Of a stretch of DNA of 64,000 bases, positions 1-11,484 are shown piece by piece. This DNA is from Cerrena zonata (taxonomy: Eukaryota; Basidiomycota; Agaricomycetes; Polyporales; Cerrenaceae). The stretch is from assembly GCA_038087015.1 (NCBI GenBank), contig JASBNA010000098.1, positions 50,274 to 114,273 of the forward strand, read 5' to 3'. Each line of letters opens with the position of its first letter. Positions within the stretch are counted from its first letter, which is position 1. Below the pieces are notes generated by a model. It ran no database searches. It was not told the DNA's origin and saw only the letters and a list, made by a program, of their open reading frames with translations. The position numbers and the translations under genes were made by a program.

Positions 1-733
1 TAGTAGCTTTCAGGTTATAGACCAGTGCTACTATACTAGAGCAATGTTATATATTTTATATCAACAATTTTACTAATGAAGCTACATTCAATACTATTAT
101 TTATTTTTAATATATTTTAGATAATATTATTTTATGGCCAGTAATTGTTTTACAGTTAGAAAAGCTACTTTGTGGTCAATAAAGTGAGAGACAGTGTACA
201 ATAGTAGTAAAAATAGATCAGATAATCTCAAGGTAAATATTACATTTCTCTATAGTTAGTACAATTATTGTGCAGTCAGTACAACAAAAACTGTAAGAAA
301 TGATATGCAAGATTAATAAATATTATAGTCTAACAAAATTATTTTGCAATTAGTAATACTGAAAAATAATAGACAAAGTTAGTATAGCTATAATAATATT
401 TTCATTAGATATTATTAGAAATTTGAGAAAGATTAGAATTCAACTAGAGCTATTACAATTGAGTATATTTCAATCAGCACACATCAGACAAAAGGATTTT
501 TTCTAATATTTCAAAGTAAGTTATCAACTATCTTGCAGATATCATAATTATAACAACTAGTTTATATAATATAGATTTTATTACTTATATGCAAAGATAC
601 ATAGTTTACATAGTGAGAATAGTAATTTGCTAATGAATTTAGTAACTGTAGGAAAAAAATAGTATTGATAGTAGTCTGATAGTAGTGATAGTGATTTTAT
701 AGTACTAAAAAGTGATTTGGGTTTTTCCTGATG
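1..733 (-). mobile_element. Terminal part of a Plavaka DNA transposon (copy Z), truncated by the window edge
   Basis: The AT-rich stretch reads, on the minus strand, like the transposase-end arm of the Plavaka element at 35773-43440: the same run from the transposase C-terminal codons into an AT-rich tail. It ends at 717-733 in GGGTTTTTCCTGATG, the inverted match of the CATCAGGGAAAACCCCC terminus seen at 35773. The rest of the element lies left of the window, so its target duplication cannot be checked. No intact reading frame remains in the visible part. Confidence 0.75.
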
Positions 734-1593
734 TACCACCAAAAAATAACAGTGCTAGACGACTAACTTCTCAGTCTCAAACCACAAACATAGGAAGAAT
801 TACCTATGACTATGCCGTTTCCCGCTTGTGTTCCTTCGCACAGACATTCCTTTTTCGAACCAACCATAGTACTCGGGAACTGATCGATTGTACCATCACA
901 TTGTCAGTATCACGCAGGTCGGAATCGCCTTGTATTTTCCCGGTCTGCTTACCCAACCTACCTCCCACTTGTGCGCTCGATCTTGTCTACTAGGTTAACC
1001 TGGAGTTTCGTACGTTATTTCTGCCCATATCTGCTACTCCTCAGACATTCTCTTACCAATCTTCGTGCTAGACCTTATCCCCTACTCGCTACGTGACGAA
1101 GACAGCATGGATATGACCAACCTCACAAACTCTATGATGTTGCGGGGGACTGTCTGTGCCGATGGAGCAGCCCTACCTCTCATATATGTAAATGTCTTCT
1201 CTACTTTTGACATCTTCCAATCTGTGATTTATCTCATTGTTTTCCCTGGAACAATCTAGCTTGAGTTCATGTTCTCGAAAGTCATTGACTCTGAGTTGGC
1301 GAGATGTTGCTTGGCAGGTTTGCGAGTCATATTGCACACATGGAATGAGTCTTAGCATTCATGCAGTGATGTCTATTTGAAATCAATCAGTATCCTATTC
1401 AAAGTGGATGCTCCTTAATATATTTATGAAGGAATATTGTAGATATTTATTCAATGTAGAAGAATTTCTCACTTTGTGTATTCATGATCATCTCGAACAG
1501 GCATACTATACAAAAGTAATACGGAGACGGAGGTTTCTCTGGTTTGTTCAATGAAGATAGCCACACTGTAGCCCTACAGAAGTACAGAACGAA
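734..1593. other. Intergenic, no gene recognised
   Basis: About 860 bases between the Plavaka end and the metallopeptidase gene. Open frames here are shorter than 100 codons, show no family resemblance, and lack a convincing series of splice sites. I see no RNA gene or repeat. Confidence 0.5.
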
Positions 1594-2991
1594 TCATTTG
1601 CCCTCCTGTGTTATCATAACTACATATCGCCTTCCTCCATCGGAATCCAACAGTTTATCAGCTGCTTGAAGCACACGCTTGCTCACGGTGCTCTTATTGC
1701 CATGTTTCTCTTCCCCTTCTTGAGTGATTAACACCATATAAGGCCTTCCGCCGGAGGACGGGAATAAGCACTTGGTTGAATCAATCAAATCATCGAGAAG
1801 GGATGCATGTTCTTCTTTGGCTCGACTGGAACTAGGAAGACTTGAATTGGAACTGACGGTCGTTGGGCCACGCCAATCCGAAAGTGTTTGACGAATAGCT
1901 TGTGGGTCGTCCTGTTTCTCTATGAAGCGTGAATGGCTGGCGGTTGGAATGCCCGCCGCATCAAGAGCATGACTAAGGCTCCATTCGGTGGGCGGGTCTG
2001 GTCGGTAGTAGGTCAGCAACATGTATGCCTTGTCTTTTGCAGAGAGTTCATTTCGGGGCTTGATCTCGCGATGTTGTCTGTTCATATTTGAAGGCATGAA
2101 ATACCTACAGTGAAGTTCTAAGATAAGACCATGGTATCTCCGATGAATATACCTACATCATGATAGAATCCAGGTCCACCTCGGAGTAATTACTGATATC
2201 TTGTGTCTTGTGTACATTGAGTATCTGAGATTTAACCTGCTGCTTATCCCAACCTTGGGTCTCCCTGTAGAATCGGTATACCGCTGTCATAGCTATTAGT
2301 GAGTTTTATATCCAACATGATACTATATATGTTACCTTTCTCATTTAATGTAATGGTACCACTCCGAGCGGGAGACTGGTGCTCATGCATCAGTCCCAAA
2401 ACATGGCCAAATTCATGCAGAATGGTGCCTCTCTCCTCGCTAGAGATTTCTTTATTTCTCCCATCAACCCATCCCAGATTCATCGTTGGCTTCTCGAAAT
2501 CATTGATTTGTTCACATGTAGTGCCGACGTATGACCAGGATCCCGCCCCTGAATCGAACCGGATACGAATTGGTGTATCTTTGCTATCATCCACACACTC
2601 AAAGTGAAGATTGATGTAAGGTTCCCATTCTTTTATAGTCTCGTCCACCTTCTGTTGTTGGATCTTATTGCCAGTCAGGTAGCAGTAACGTAAAATCTAA
2701 TGATCTTATGTTAGCAACCCTCCTTAAACAGTCTTCTATAAGGAAAGAAAGATGTCTCACCACCCCATGCTCCTACAGGATTTTCCGGCTAGCTACAACA
2801 GCAGCCGCAGGAGTGTCGCTGTTATCTTCGCCCTCTACATGGTGGCTTGTACTTTCCAGTGGTGGGGGATGAGCACAGACTTTATTGAACCATTCGGGCT
2901 TGGTGATATTGTTGCCTGGATTGAGTGCATTTGCTGCCATACTAGAAATATAATGTGTTGAAGATGTAGTAGTAGTCGGGATGAGCTGCAA
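1594..2991 (-). pseudogene. M12A (astacin-like) zinc metallopeptidase gene with an in-frame stop
   Basis: Four exons fit: 2991-2761, 2696-2336, 2292-2157 and 2104-1594, with introns of 64, 43 and 52 nt. The second exon carries the metzincin zinc site HEFGHVLGLMHEHQSP (two His, Glu as general base, third His). The third holds the downstream SIMMYF methionine turn, completed across intron 3. These enzymes are usually secreted endopeptidases. The frame is clean except for TAG at 2775-2773, where relatives have a Trp just before an HG..LR stretch. The simplest reading is a TGG to TAG nonsense change; a small extra intron ending in CTGTAG is the alternative. No signal peptide is visible. The C-terminal tail of about 130 residues holds two copies of a GGR.Y.V.ITQEG segment. 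Confidence 0.7.
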
Positions 2992-4612
2992 TCCTTCAAA
3001 CCCAACCTCTCAATTTAAATCTTCGAGTTGTTCAGCGGCATTATGTCTATTGAAATTGAACAACATTCACCATGTCGAGTCCACGTTCACAGCTATACAT
3101 ATTCTTAGAATATGAAAACCTTATTCAAGTCAGCTGCCGATTAAAGGCAGACTTCTGAGCACGTAAGAATATGCACCACAGGATCTGGACCGGATAAGCT
3201 CCAAAGTATATCTAAAGATAAATGAGAGTTATGTCAGTCTATCGTATGGTATTGAGTGTGTGTGAAATCTCAATCTAATGCAGTATCGTAATGGCTCGAA
3301 AGTAAACCGGTGTATTTAACATTTCAACTTGATTGTGACATAGCTGATAGTCAGATATTGTCTAGGCCTCACAATGTACATCGCGTGTCTGCACATTAAG
3401 CTACGATACACGGAACTCTATCGTCTACAGTATCCGGATATCAACAATGCTGTAAACTGAACTTTAACTTGAACTCTAACCACGAACTGATCATAAAGAG
3501 TAGCTGATTGATACATGAGATCTCCGCCCTGCATTATGAGCTGCGAAGGTCTGTAGCCCTCTGCGAGTGTTAGAGGCTCAGTAGTGGATTGTAGGGATGT
3601 AGGACGTTGCTGTGTAATCGACTGTGCTCATTCATAAGATGCCTACTGGAAAATTGAGAGGGTTACCAATCAAAGGATCAAACTACTTACCTCTCGTAAA
3701 GCCATTTCGCCTATCAAAATCCACGCGTACATGCGTTCCACATGTACATCAACAGCACAAATGATACTACACGCGATGGTGCGGTGTTTGAGTCTGGGAT
3801 GACAACTAAGGGGATACTCTAGACCATCAACAAGCTCTTCCTCAGATACTCACGGTATTTTAATATGCAAGGTATCCCCATGGGTCTCATCCAGAAGTAT
3901 CCTTCGAATTGACCGTGACATGGGTTAGAGATTTCATGTTAACGGAAATGAAATCCAGAGACAGCAAGTTGCAACTAGGGCTGCTAATAAATGCTATAGA
4001 TAAATAGACCAAAGAGAAAAGGGCTGTGAGAAGGATGCTTAGCTGACAATGTGTGAGAGATTCAGAGACTTCCAGATGGTGAAGTCCACGCCGTTACAGA
4101 CGTATATCCCAAGTACCCCCATTCAACCAATAGTAAACACGAGTTCCAGTCATGCGCATTGTTGTAGCTCCACCCTTCGATACGGATAAGTAAGCATAGA
4201 GCCATATGGAGAAACACCTTTGCGAGGCAGGAGAATGAATGCCACAGACTAGATAATGACGGCGCTAGAGGTATCATTGGAGGACATCACCATTGAGAGC
4301 AATTGGATGCTTCTGTTTAGGGGGTGATTACTGGATCTGATTTCCAACCTCGTAGGATGCAGAGGTAGTTTCTTGGGCTAGTCAGATCTTTCAGTGTGAC
4401 GCGAAGGGGAAATTATGAACAATAATTACATCAAGTGTCAGGTATAATGAATATACATCGGACAAGGAGGTATATCCTCAACGTAGCCTGGATTTCTTGT
4501 AGATGGAGGTTATCTGTAGATGGAGCTTAATATAGAGGATGATAGGGTACAGACCTCTGAAGCCAATTACCTGAGCTGCAAGGTTTCCCCTACTTCGATA
4601 TCAGAAAAGATG
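2992..4612. other. Intergenic, no gene recognised
   Basis: About 1.6 kb with only short unsupported frames (largest 71 codons). The last 110 bases, next to the Gypsy insertion, resemble 16372-16465, and the sequence right of the Gypsy resembles what follows there. The segment therefore belongs to an older duplicated block that the retrotransposon later split. Confidence 0.5.
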
Positions 4613-4617
4613 AAATC

Positions 4618-4961
4618 TGTTACGGGCGAAGCCCTTTCACGCAGGTACAAGTTGAACAGGGTAAGAAAGGGTAGATTGCCTAGGTCAGGTTAAGGAATAC
4701 AAGCTAGAGCTACTGGGTTTATATACTAGGGACCGTGGCTGTACTACGTGAGAGAATAGAATGGTCTATACTAGGATGATGTCATAATGACGTCAGTTAT
4801 GACATCACTTGTGGAGCAGATGATGTCATGTGGGAGAACTGATAGGTAAGCTAGTCTGGTGATCGTTCATGTGCTACCGGGCCATGTGGTTACTGAGTCA
4901 CAAGTACAAGTAAGGGAAAGGAAAAGGAAAAGAAAAGAAAAAGTGTACGTTCATTGTAACA
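4618..4961 (-). repeat. 3' LTR of the Gypsy element (344 bp)
   Basis: It spans TGTTACGGGC to TGTAACA and matches 12541-12851. It carries 33 bases near 4796-4836 that the other LTR lacks. It is the 3' LTR because the coding strand is minus. Confidence 0.93.
4780..4840. promoter_or_regulatory. Cluster of CRE-like TGACGTCA / TGATGTCA palindromes in the LTR
   Basis: Within 60 bases there is a tight run of bZIP (ATF/CREB) type half and full sites: TGATGTCA, TGACGTCA, a TGACATCA inverted copy and another TGATGTCA. Such sites in a retrotransposon U3 would couple transcription to stress or nutrient signalling; this role is inferred. The other LTR keeps only part of the cluster because of the 33-bp indel. 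Confidence 0.45.
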
Positions 4962-4964
4962 TTA

Positions 4965-4974
4965 CCCCCTTCTC
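4965..4974 (-). promoter_or_regulatory. Polypurine tract for plus-strand priming
   Basis: On the coding strand GAGAAGGGGG sits three bases before the 3' LTR, which is the expected place and composition for the plus-strand primer of an LTR retrotransposon. No convincing tRNA primer site was found beyond the 5' LTR, where the coding strand begins AAAGGTCAGGTTAC. Confidence 0.6.
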
Positions 4975-5006
4975 ATGGGTACAATTTCTCTGAAATTGGT
5001 AACTAC

Positions 5007-5768
5007 TTAGTAATCTACAGGTTCGTCGGTGATGTTGGACATGCCGACATTGTCGATGTTGTGGTCCACATAGTTGTCGTCGACATACGTATCAGTAGTG
5101 GGGGAGGACGAGGAGGAAGAGTGTCGATTACGACGTGGTCGGGGGCGAGGGCGATGTCGGCGAGGGTTGCGCATAACAGGAAGTCCAACATGGAGGACTT
5201 GGGGAGGAGTAGGGGCGTGAGGAGGAAGTTCTATGGTTTTGAACCAGTCTTCAGTGGTGAGGGCGAAGCGACGCCCATCGATGGTAACCGTTTCCATTTC
5301 TTCCGAGGGAATTATTCCCCAAATGCCGGCACGAGGGATATTGACTGGTTCGTCATCTCTTGGGTAGATAGGTCGGCTGATCATTCGACCTGGAGGAATA
5401 TCAGGGTGGTTAGGAACAGTGACCACTGGTTCCACACGGACAGGGACAGGAGTTTCAATGGGAATGGGAATGGAAGGTGGGGATGATGGTGCTGTGGGAG
5501 CACCAGAATTGGTGGAAAGACCCTCGACTCGCACCGCGAGGAGGTTCACTTCCAGTTCAGCGAGGATGACTGTGAATTCGCGGTAGAGGCCCACAGCTTC
5601 CTGAAGCTGGTTCTCGAGGCGAGCATTGACAAGGTCGACTTGTCGTTGAGTGAGGCGGATGCTGTTGTGGAAGTGGTCTGCCAGGTTGCGTAAAACCTGA
5701 ATTCGACGAAGAGAGACTTCGAGGTGTTGAGCATCATTGGAAGTAGTAGTGAGACGTGGAGAAGACAT
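5007..5768 (-). CDS. Third ORF of the Gypsy element, 253 aa, coiled-coil and basic tail
   Basis: This frame lies between the pol stop (5821) and the polypurine tract, the place where env sits in retroviruses. No signal peptide or membrane segment is visible, so it is not env-like. Residues about 10-80 are helical with heptad spacing (DHFHNSIRLTQRQVDLVNAR), followed by a proline-rich region. Then come a compact part around residue 165 (TVTIDGRRFALTTEDWF) and an Arg/Pro plus poly-Ser tail with an acidic end. I do not recognise a family. A capsid-linked or nucleic-acid-binding accessory role is a guess. The frame is intact, which suggests function in the parent element. Confidence 0.65.
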   Translation of the reverse strand: MSSPRLTTTSNDAQHLEVSLRRIQVLRNLADHFHNSIRLTQRQVDLVNARLENQLQEAVGLYREFTVILAELEVNLLAVRVEGLSTNSGAPTAPSSPPSIPIPIETPVPVRVEPVVTVPNHPDIPPGRMISRPIYPRDDEPVNIPRAGIWGIIPSEEMETVTIDGRRFALTTEDWFKTIELPPHAPTPPQVLHVGLPVMRNPRRHRPRPRPRRNRHSSSSSSPTTDTYVDDNYVDHNIDNVGMSNITDEPVDY

Positions 5769-5820
5769 GTTTGAGAGGAGATTCTGTGTAGCTTGGATCG
5801 ATTGGATTTAGCTGAGGTGT

Positions 5821-8800
5821 CTAGCTAAGTTTCCGTCTCCTTTTATATGCAGCCAGCATTTCGGTGGCATTGGTGAGATTACCTTCTGGTTCGAATGTGT
5901 TCTCGGAGGACGGATATCCTTTCCACTTGACCAGGTACTTCAGGTGACCTCCGATCTTGCGGTGTGAGAGAATGGCTTCTACTTCATATTCATCATCTCC
6001 ATCGATTAGCTCCGGAGGAGGTAGGAGGAAGTTCGGTCCATGTGCTTTGGTCTCACGGTAGGGGGTCAGCAGGGATGCATGGAAGACGTCATGAATCTTC
6101 CAATGGTAAGGAAGTTTTAGTTTGTACGTCAATGGTCCTAAAACTTCGGTGATTTCGAAGGGTCCTTCCCTTAGCGGTTTTAATTTCCGATGTTCATATC
6201 CGAGCTTGAGATTCTTTCCTTCGAGCCACACCTTTGTTCCCTTCGTGAATGGGGTAAATCTCCGTGATACCCGGTCTGCCACCTTTCTTCTTGCTAACTC
6301 GTGTGCTGCTTGTGCTTCATCCCAAATCTTCTGGAGGTTCTGGATGCGGTCTTGTACTGCCGGGACATTTGTTTTAGGATATGCAGTGGGAATAGATTTG
6401 GGGTTGTATCCCATCATGATGTAAAATGGTGACATTCCTCTTGATTTGTGGATGCGGTTATTATGAACAAACTCGGCATCTGCCAGGAGGGTTGACCATT
6501 GTTCTGGGTTATTGCCACAGAAGATCCTAAGGTATCCTTCCAATTCCTGATTGGTCCGTTCCGTTTCTCCATCTGTTTGCGGGTGATAGGCAGTGCTAAG
6601 TTTGGATTTCGTTCCAATGATGCGTAATAGCTCCTTGAACGCATGAGAAGCGAATTGGGGTCCTCGGTCCGATATTAGAGAATCCATTAGCCCAAATCTT
6701 TTATACACGTGTTGGTGTAATGCCTCCGCTGTTCCTAATGCATCGATCTTCTTTGTGCAGGGTGTGAAAATTGCCCCCTTTGAAAGGCCATGGTCTACCA
6801 CGACCATGATAGAATCGTATCCATGAGACAGCGGGAGATCTGTGATGAAGTCGGTGGAATAGTCTGCGAATGGTCTATTTGACTTTGTGGGAATTGGATG
6901 AATCGGTGGTACTGTAGGGTGAGTGTTGACCTTATTCTGTTGACAGACACTGCACCCTAAAACATAGTTTGTTACAAAGGAATGTAGACCAGGCCACCAA
7001 TAATCCCTAGAAACCAGTTCCTTCGTTTTGAATATGCCTGGGTGTCCCATAACAGGTAGGTCATGGTGGTCGTGAACAATACGCCTGCGAAGACCTTCGT
7101 TTTGAGGGACATATGTTCGTCCTTTGAAGGTGATAAGGCCATCTTCGATTTCCCAGTCGTGAAGATCCGCTTTCATTCCGGTCGTACCATTTGACTTCAG
7201 GGCTTCTATTGCATCTCGTACGATAGGATCCATCATTGTGGAAGAGAGTATTTGTTCTTTCAGAGTTGTATCCACCCTTCGTACAAATAGTGCATCTGGA
7301 AGTAATACCTGGAACGTGTCTTCGCTACTGTCGTCGTCGTAGAGGGGGTTTCTGGACATTGTGTCTGGGATAACCATTTGGCTTCCTGGTACATGTTTCA
7401 GGGTGTAGTCAAACCGTGATAGGAATAGATGCCATTGTCGTTGTCGCGGTGTTAGCCGTTGCGGCATGCGGAAGTATGTGAGGTTCTGATGGTCGCTGCA
7501 AATAACCAGCTTGTGTGAAGATCCTTCAAAATAGTGCCTCCATGCGGTTAGCCCACGAATGATACCAAGTAGTTCTCTATCATAGATTTCATAGTTCTTC
7601 TCTGCGGGAGAAAAACTTTGTGATAGGAATCCGCATGGGTGCCAATCTCCATTCATGTCCCTTTGCCGAAGAACAGCACCTGTGGCAAATTTGCTGGCAT
7701 CTGTTTCCAATACAAATGGTTTGGTGGGATCTGGAATACTGAGAACTGGTGCCGAGGAAAATTTCGCTTTCAACGTGTCGAATGCTTTCTGGCATTCTTC
7801 CGTCCATGACCATGTGACATCCTTCTTGGTAAGGTCATGCAGTGGGCATGCAAGCTCTGCATAATGTCGAATGAATTTACGATAGAAGTTTCCAAATCCT
7901 AGGAAGGATCGTACTTGCTTGACCGTTTCCGGTTGTGGCCAAGTTCGGATTCCTTCCAATTTGACTGGGTCCATATGCAGTTCACCTGGTTTGACAATAA
8001 GGCCTAAAAATTCTACTTCTGTGGCATCAAAGACACATTTCTCCGCCTTCAAAAACAAATCGTTCTCCCATAGCCTTTGTAGGATGCGTTGAATCCGTCG
8101 TCGGTGTGTTTCCTTGTCTTTTGAAAAGACCAGCATGTCATCCATGTAAATGACAAGCCATCCTTCATCCAACATGTCTCGAAACAGGTCGTTCATCATG
8201 TGTTGGAATGTAGCAGGGGAATTACATAGTCCAAAAAACATGACCGTGGGTTCAAATAGTCCTCTGTTGGTTTTGAATGCCGCTTTCCATTGATCTCCAT
8301 CTTTGATGCGGACATTGTTGTATCCGCTCCGAAGGTCTAGTTTTGAAAAGATGGTAGCCCCTGTCAACTTGTCCAATAATTCACTGATTAGTGATAAGGG
8401 ATACGCATCCTTGATAGTTCCTTCATTGAGATACCGGTAGTCTTGGCAAGGACGTAATGAACCATCCTTTTTTCCTACGAAAAAGAAGGGACTTGCCATC
8501 GGCGATTGAGAGGGATGAATATATCCTTTCCGAAGGTTTTCATCTAAGAACTCATCTAGCTTGGTTTGTTCGAGAGGGGATAGCGGGTAAATTTTGAAAT
8601 TCCTTGGCTGGAAGTCAGGCTTCAAGTTGATGGCATGATCATAAGGACGTGACTCTGGAAATCTTTCCGCTTTCTTTTTCTCAAAGACATCTAGGAACTC
8701 GTGATAGTCTTTAGGAATCATTTCTTCGAGCGGTTTTGCCATCTCCTTCTTGGAAGCTTCCTGTGCCATTGCCATTGCTGGGTTGACCTTTGCACGGATC

Positions 8801-9708
8801 CAAGCATCACATCCATAGGTATATCTCATCCCATGCATGGTGCGCGTGATGCGTCCTATCCGTGGTCCGTAGTGTCGAGGTGTTTCAAACTCGGTTTCTA
8901 TGGTTAATGGGTCATCCTCTTTTATCCAAACATAACAAGTAGATTCCCCTTGGATGTATGAGATAAGGAGTTCTTGAGGTTGTAACTCCCTTAGTCTTTC
9001 TTCCATCGTTGGTTCCTGAAATTGTTCTTCGTTCTCCTGTGGTATTTCTTCTTCTACCACCATGGATTCCGAGTCAGGCTGTGCTTCATCAATCTCCTGG
9101 GATACTTCTTCTATTATCCCCGAGGATTCCTTGGAGGGGATGTCGGACCTTCCTTCTTCATTGTCATCCACCGTTTCACATGTAACCTTCCGTACTTGAC
9201 CACAGCTAGGGAGCAGTTGCGATTCCAGTTGGAAGATTCGTCGGAGATGACTGGTGAGAGTATAGAGCCTTGTCTTGCTGAATTCAACGGTTCCTTTGAT
9301 CCAGTCAATCTTCGGATTGTACTGCTGAAGCCATGAGAGTCCCAGAATTACATCTTGGTCCCCAAGGGAGGTGACTAGGTACTTAATTAGGTGATTGTTG
9401 TCTCCTAACTTTGTATTGGCCCATACGCATTCGGTAATATATCCTCTGACATTAGGGGTTCCATCGACATTGAAGACTGGTATTGGAGTTAGTAGTTTTG
9501 TGGTCTGAAGTTGATGCTTTGCGACATAATTGGCATCGATAAAGACTCCTCCAGCTCCACTGTCAATGAGGGCTTTTGGTTCAACGGTTTTCGCTCGCTG
9601 CATGATAGATAACGGGATATTCATTGACTGTCCGTTTAATTCTGCTACAAGTACATGCGAGATCGTTATTCCTAGCGAGACTGACGTTGAGACAGTTCGC
9701 CGGTTCAA
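5821..9708 (-). CDS. pol: Gypsy Pol polyprotein (protease-RT-RNase H-integrase-chromodomain), 1295 codons
   Basis: Domains in order are as follows. An aspartic protease has ALIDSGAGG (Asp about 49). The reverse transcriptase has the YMDD catalytic box at about residues 521-524 (8148-8137). RNase H shows [13 protein letters not shown] and the YDRELLG segment. The integrase starts with an HHCC zinc region (HPGIF...CSVCQQNK) and continues with the D,D,E core, including DRGPQF (Asp about 1014) and DGETERTNQ. The chromodomain at about 1240-1290 reads [17 protein letters not shown]. The frame begins with TTG at 9708 rather than ATG and sits -1 relative to gag, so it is expected to be made as a Gag-Pol fusion by frameshifting at 9714-9708. 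No stop or frameshift interrupts pol. Confidence 0.95.
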   Translation of the reverse strand: MNRRTVSTSVSLGITISHVLVAELNGQSMNIPLSIMQRAKTVEPKALIDSGAGGVFIDANYVAKHQLQTTKLLTPIPVFNVDGTPNVRGYITECVWANTKLGDNNHLIKYLVTSLGDQDVILGLSWLQQYNPKIDWIKGTVEFSKTRLYTLTSHLRRIFQLESQLLPSCGQVRKVTCETVDDNEEGRSDIPSKESSGIIEEVSQEIDEAQPDSESMVVEEEIPQENEEQFQEPTMEERLRELQPQELLISYIQGESTCYVWIKEDDPLTIETEFETPRHYGPRIGRITRTMHGMRYTYGCDAWIRAKVNPAMAMAQEASKKEMAKPLEEMIPKDYHEFLDVFEKKKAERFPESRPYDHAINLKPDFQPRNFKIYPLSPLEQTKLDEFLDENLRKGYIHPSQSPMASPFFFVGKKDGSLRPCQDYRYLNEGTIKDAYPLSLISELLDKLTGATIFSKLDLRSGYNNVRIKDGDQWKAAFKTNRGLFEPTVMFFGLCNSPATFQHMMNDLFRDMLDEGWLVIYMDDMLVFSKDKETHRRRIQRILQRLWENDLFLKAEKCVFDATEVEFLGLIVKPGELHMDPVKLEGIRTWPQPETVKQVRSFLGFGNFYRKFIRHYAELACPLHDLTKKDVTWSWTEECQKAFDTLKAKFSSAPVLSIPDPTKPFVLETDASKFATGAVLRQRDMNGDWHPCGFLSQSFSPAEKNYEIYDRELLGIIRGLTAWRHYFEGSSHKLVICSDHQNLTYFRMPQRLTPRQRQWHLFLSRFDYTLKHVPGSQMVIPDTMSRNPLYDDDSSEDTFQVLLPDALFVRRVDTTLKEQILSSTMMDPIVRDAIEALKSNGTTGMKADLHDWEIEDGLITFKGRTYVPQNEGLRRRIVHDHHDLPVMGHPGIFKTKELVSRDYWWPGLHSFVTNYVLGCSVCQQNKVNTHPTVPPIHPIPTKSNRPFADYSTDFITDLPLSHGYDSIMVVVDHGLSKGAIFTPCTKKIDALGTAEALHQHVYKRFGLMDSLISDRGPQFASHAFKELLRIIGTKSKLSTAYHPQTDGETERTNQELEGYLRIFCGNNPEQWSTLLADAEFVHNNRIHKSRGMSPFYIMMGYNPKSIPTAYPKTNVPAVQDRIQNLQKIWDEAQAAHELARRKVADRVSRRFTPFTKGTKVWLEGKNLKLGYEHRKLKPLREGPFEITEVLGPLTYKLKLPYHWKIHDVFHASLLTPYRETKAHGPNFLLPPPELIDGDDEYEVEAILSHRKIGGHLKYLVKWKGYPSSENTFEPEGNLTNATEMLAAYKRRRKLS

Positions 9709-10766
9709 AAACCCTGGTTCTCCAAAGACTCTATGGCTTCCTTCTTTGCCTCATCGTCCAGGCCATTGATGATGGCTCTGACTTTGTCGGCAGGAGTGTT
9801 GGTATCTACTTGTCGTACGTGGGAGTGGTTCGAGTCTCCATTAGGACATTCCCTAGCCATGTGCCCTACCTGTCGGCACCTGAAACATCTTCCTTCTTTT
9901 ATCATCTTCTCTCGTTCGTTATCGGTAAGTTGGCGAATTGTCTTGAATCGACCAAAAGATCTCCCTCCACGGCTTTGGTATCTCACCGGGGGTCGATAAG
10001 TGGTCTTCGAGGGTTGTTCCTTCTTGGGTCGGGATTGGTATACTTCGTCCAACCTTTCTGCCGCCCCATAAAGATCTTCGAAGGTCTTGATCATCGCAGG
10101 GTCAATTGAGATGATCTTGTAAGCCAGTCCATCTTTGAGCCCATCCAAGAAATAATCTCGGAGAACTGCAACTTCCGTGATGTTTGACTGCTCTCGAAGT
10201 GGTCGAAAGGCTGCAACGCACTCCTTTACTGTTCCCGTCTGCTTCAGTATTCTCATTGCGGAGATTGCGGAAGAGACTTGGGAAACGGGTGAGAAGTAGT
10301 CGATGAATGCTTTCTTGACTTTGTTCCAGTCAAACACATCTTCCACCTTGGCTCCTGTGGCCGTGCTTTCTTTGTCCAAGGTGTCACTGTATTTGACTGC
10401 CCAGGGTCCTGCCGTTCCTCCTTCACAACATGAAAGGAGGTAGATGGACTTCTTGAAGTTGGTGTCGAATGTTGTGGGGTCGAGGGCAAACTTCCAGTCG
10501 CAGTGTTTAGTGATTTCTCGGACACGATTGGCATTCCCATCAAACTTGGTTTTGAGTTCGATTTTGGCGTTAGTCGACATATTGGTTTGGGTGGTAGGGA
10601 TGGATGAAGAGGGTTGGGATTGGGGGTTCGGCGGTGGAACGCTTTGAGTTGGGGTATTCTGGACTGGAGTTCGGCTGCGTGGTGGTGGAGTCTTTGGTCT
10701 GGGAGGCGTCTGTGGTCTGGGTAGCGGAGTTGTTGGTCTGGGTAGCGGAGTTGTTGGTCTGGGTTG
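9705..10766 (-). CDS. gag: Gypsy Gag, main part with zinc knuckle
   Basis: The frame opens with a Pro/Thr repeat (PRPTTPLP), followed by a helical retrotransposon capsid region ([17 protein letters not shown] through the [10 protein letters not shown] segment). It ends with a CCHC zinc knuckle [15 protein letters not shown] and stops at TGA 9707-9705. In relatives Gag packages the RNA and assembles the particle. The reading frame continues upstream across the MITE: removing 10767-11481 plus one TTG copy joins it in phase with the frame at 11485-11892. The present ATG at 10784 lies inside the MITE and is accidental. Confidence 0.85.
   Translation of the reverse strand, partial: QPRPTTPLPRPTTPLPRPQTPPRPKTPPPRSRTPVQNTPTQSVPPPNPQSQPSSSIPTTQTNMSTNAKIELKTKFDGNANRVREITKHCDWKFALDPTTFDTNFKKSIYLLSCCEGGTAGPWAVKYSDTLDKESTATGAKVEDVFDWNKVKKAFIDYFSPVSQVSSAISAMRILKQTGTVKECVAAFRPLREQSNITEVAVLRDYFLDGLKDGLAYKIISIDPAMIKTFEDLYGAAERLDEVYQSRPKKEQPSKTTYRPPVRYQSRGGRSFGRFKTIRQLTDNEREKMIKEGRCFRCRQVGHMARECPNGDSNHSHVRQVDTNTPADKVRAIINGLDDEAKKEAIESLENQGF
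9708..9714 (-). promoter_or_regulatory. -1 ribosomal frameshift slippery site G GGT TTT
   Basis: On the coding strand the heptamer GGGTTTT is read G GGT TTT in the gag frame and is followed at once by the gag TGA. This fits the X XXY YYZ rule. Slipping back one base gives GGG TTT TTG and enters pol exactly at its first open codon. I did not fold the downstream RNA for a stimulatory structure. Confidence 0.7.
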
Positions 10767-11481
10767 CACTGGATCGTAGCCCAAATTTTAGGCTTCATAA
10801 AAGTAAAGTAAAATCTTATAAAAAGTCTCTTACAAAATATAATTTTCAGACCAAAAAAATGATCTAAAAATTCTGAATTGTAACAGATATTGATGAATTA
10901 TAAAAACCTATGTAAATTCTGACTTTTGTATCCACTTTTTGGAGTTCAAAAAAGCTCAATTTCCATCCTTTTTTTGCTGGGAAAAAATTCAGTATGCAAA
11001 ATTCAACATTTTGATACACTTTTATTTTTTCAAAAATTATAATATAATTGTATATATTAAAACAAAGTTTCATAGATAGACAGCCTAAAGAGAAGATATA
11101 GACTACTATTCTTAGTACATCATGGTCCCTGTCAATAAGACTATTTGATGGAGATACTTAGGTATACAATACTATTCATCTTACCAATTTAGCAGTTTAA
11201 ACTTTATATCAGTTTTGGAAAAATAAATATGTGTCAAAACTTTGAATTTTGTATTCCAAATTTTTCTCTAACAAGAAATATATCAAAATTGAGCCTTTTT
11301 GAACTCTAAAAACTGGATACAAAAGTCAGAATTTATATAGGTTTTTGTAATTCATCAAATTCTGCTGCAATTCTGAAGTTTTGCATCATTTTTTAGGTCT
11401 AAAAAGTATGTTTTGTAAGAGACTTTTTATAAAATTTTACTTTACTTTTATGGAGCCCAAAATTTGGGCTACGGTCCAGTG
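10767..11481. mobile_element. 715-bp palindromic MITE with CACTG ends, nested in the Gypsy gag
   Basis: The element starts CACTGGATCGTAGCCCAAAT and ends with the inverted match (ATTTGGGCTACGGTCCAGTG). The two arms mirror each other for about 300 bases each, leaving a short unique centre. It is flanked by the direct repeat TTG (10764-10766 and 11482-11484). CACTG ends with a 3-bp target duplication point to the CACTA/EnSpm superfamily. It has no coding capacity, so it needs a transposase in trans. Arm mismatches are few, so it moved fairly recently, after the Gypsy inserted. Confidence 0.85.
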
Positions 11482-11484
11482 TTG

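Noticed and set aside
738..810. Short resemblance to the leader of the F-box gene at 17400-17490
   Set aside because: Only about 30 bases match with gaps, and similarity stops at once; chance cannot be excluded.
5061..5486. Plus-strand frame of 141 codons opposite the third Gypsy ORF
   Set aside because: It is the antisense shadow of the intact minus-strand ORF and has low-complexity Arg/Gly content typical of such shadows.
8701..9336. Several plus-strand frames of 60-100 codons across pol
   Set aside because: Antisense to the uninterrupted pol frame; no independent signal.
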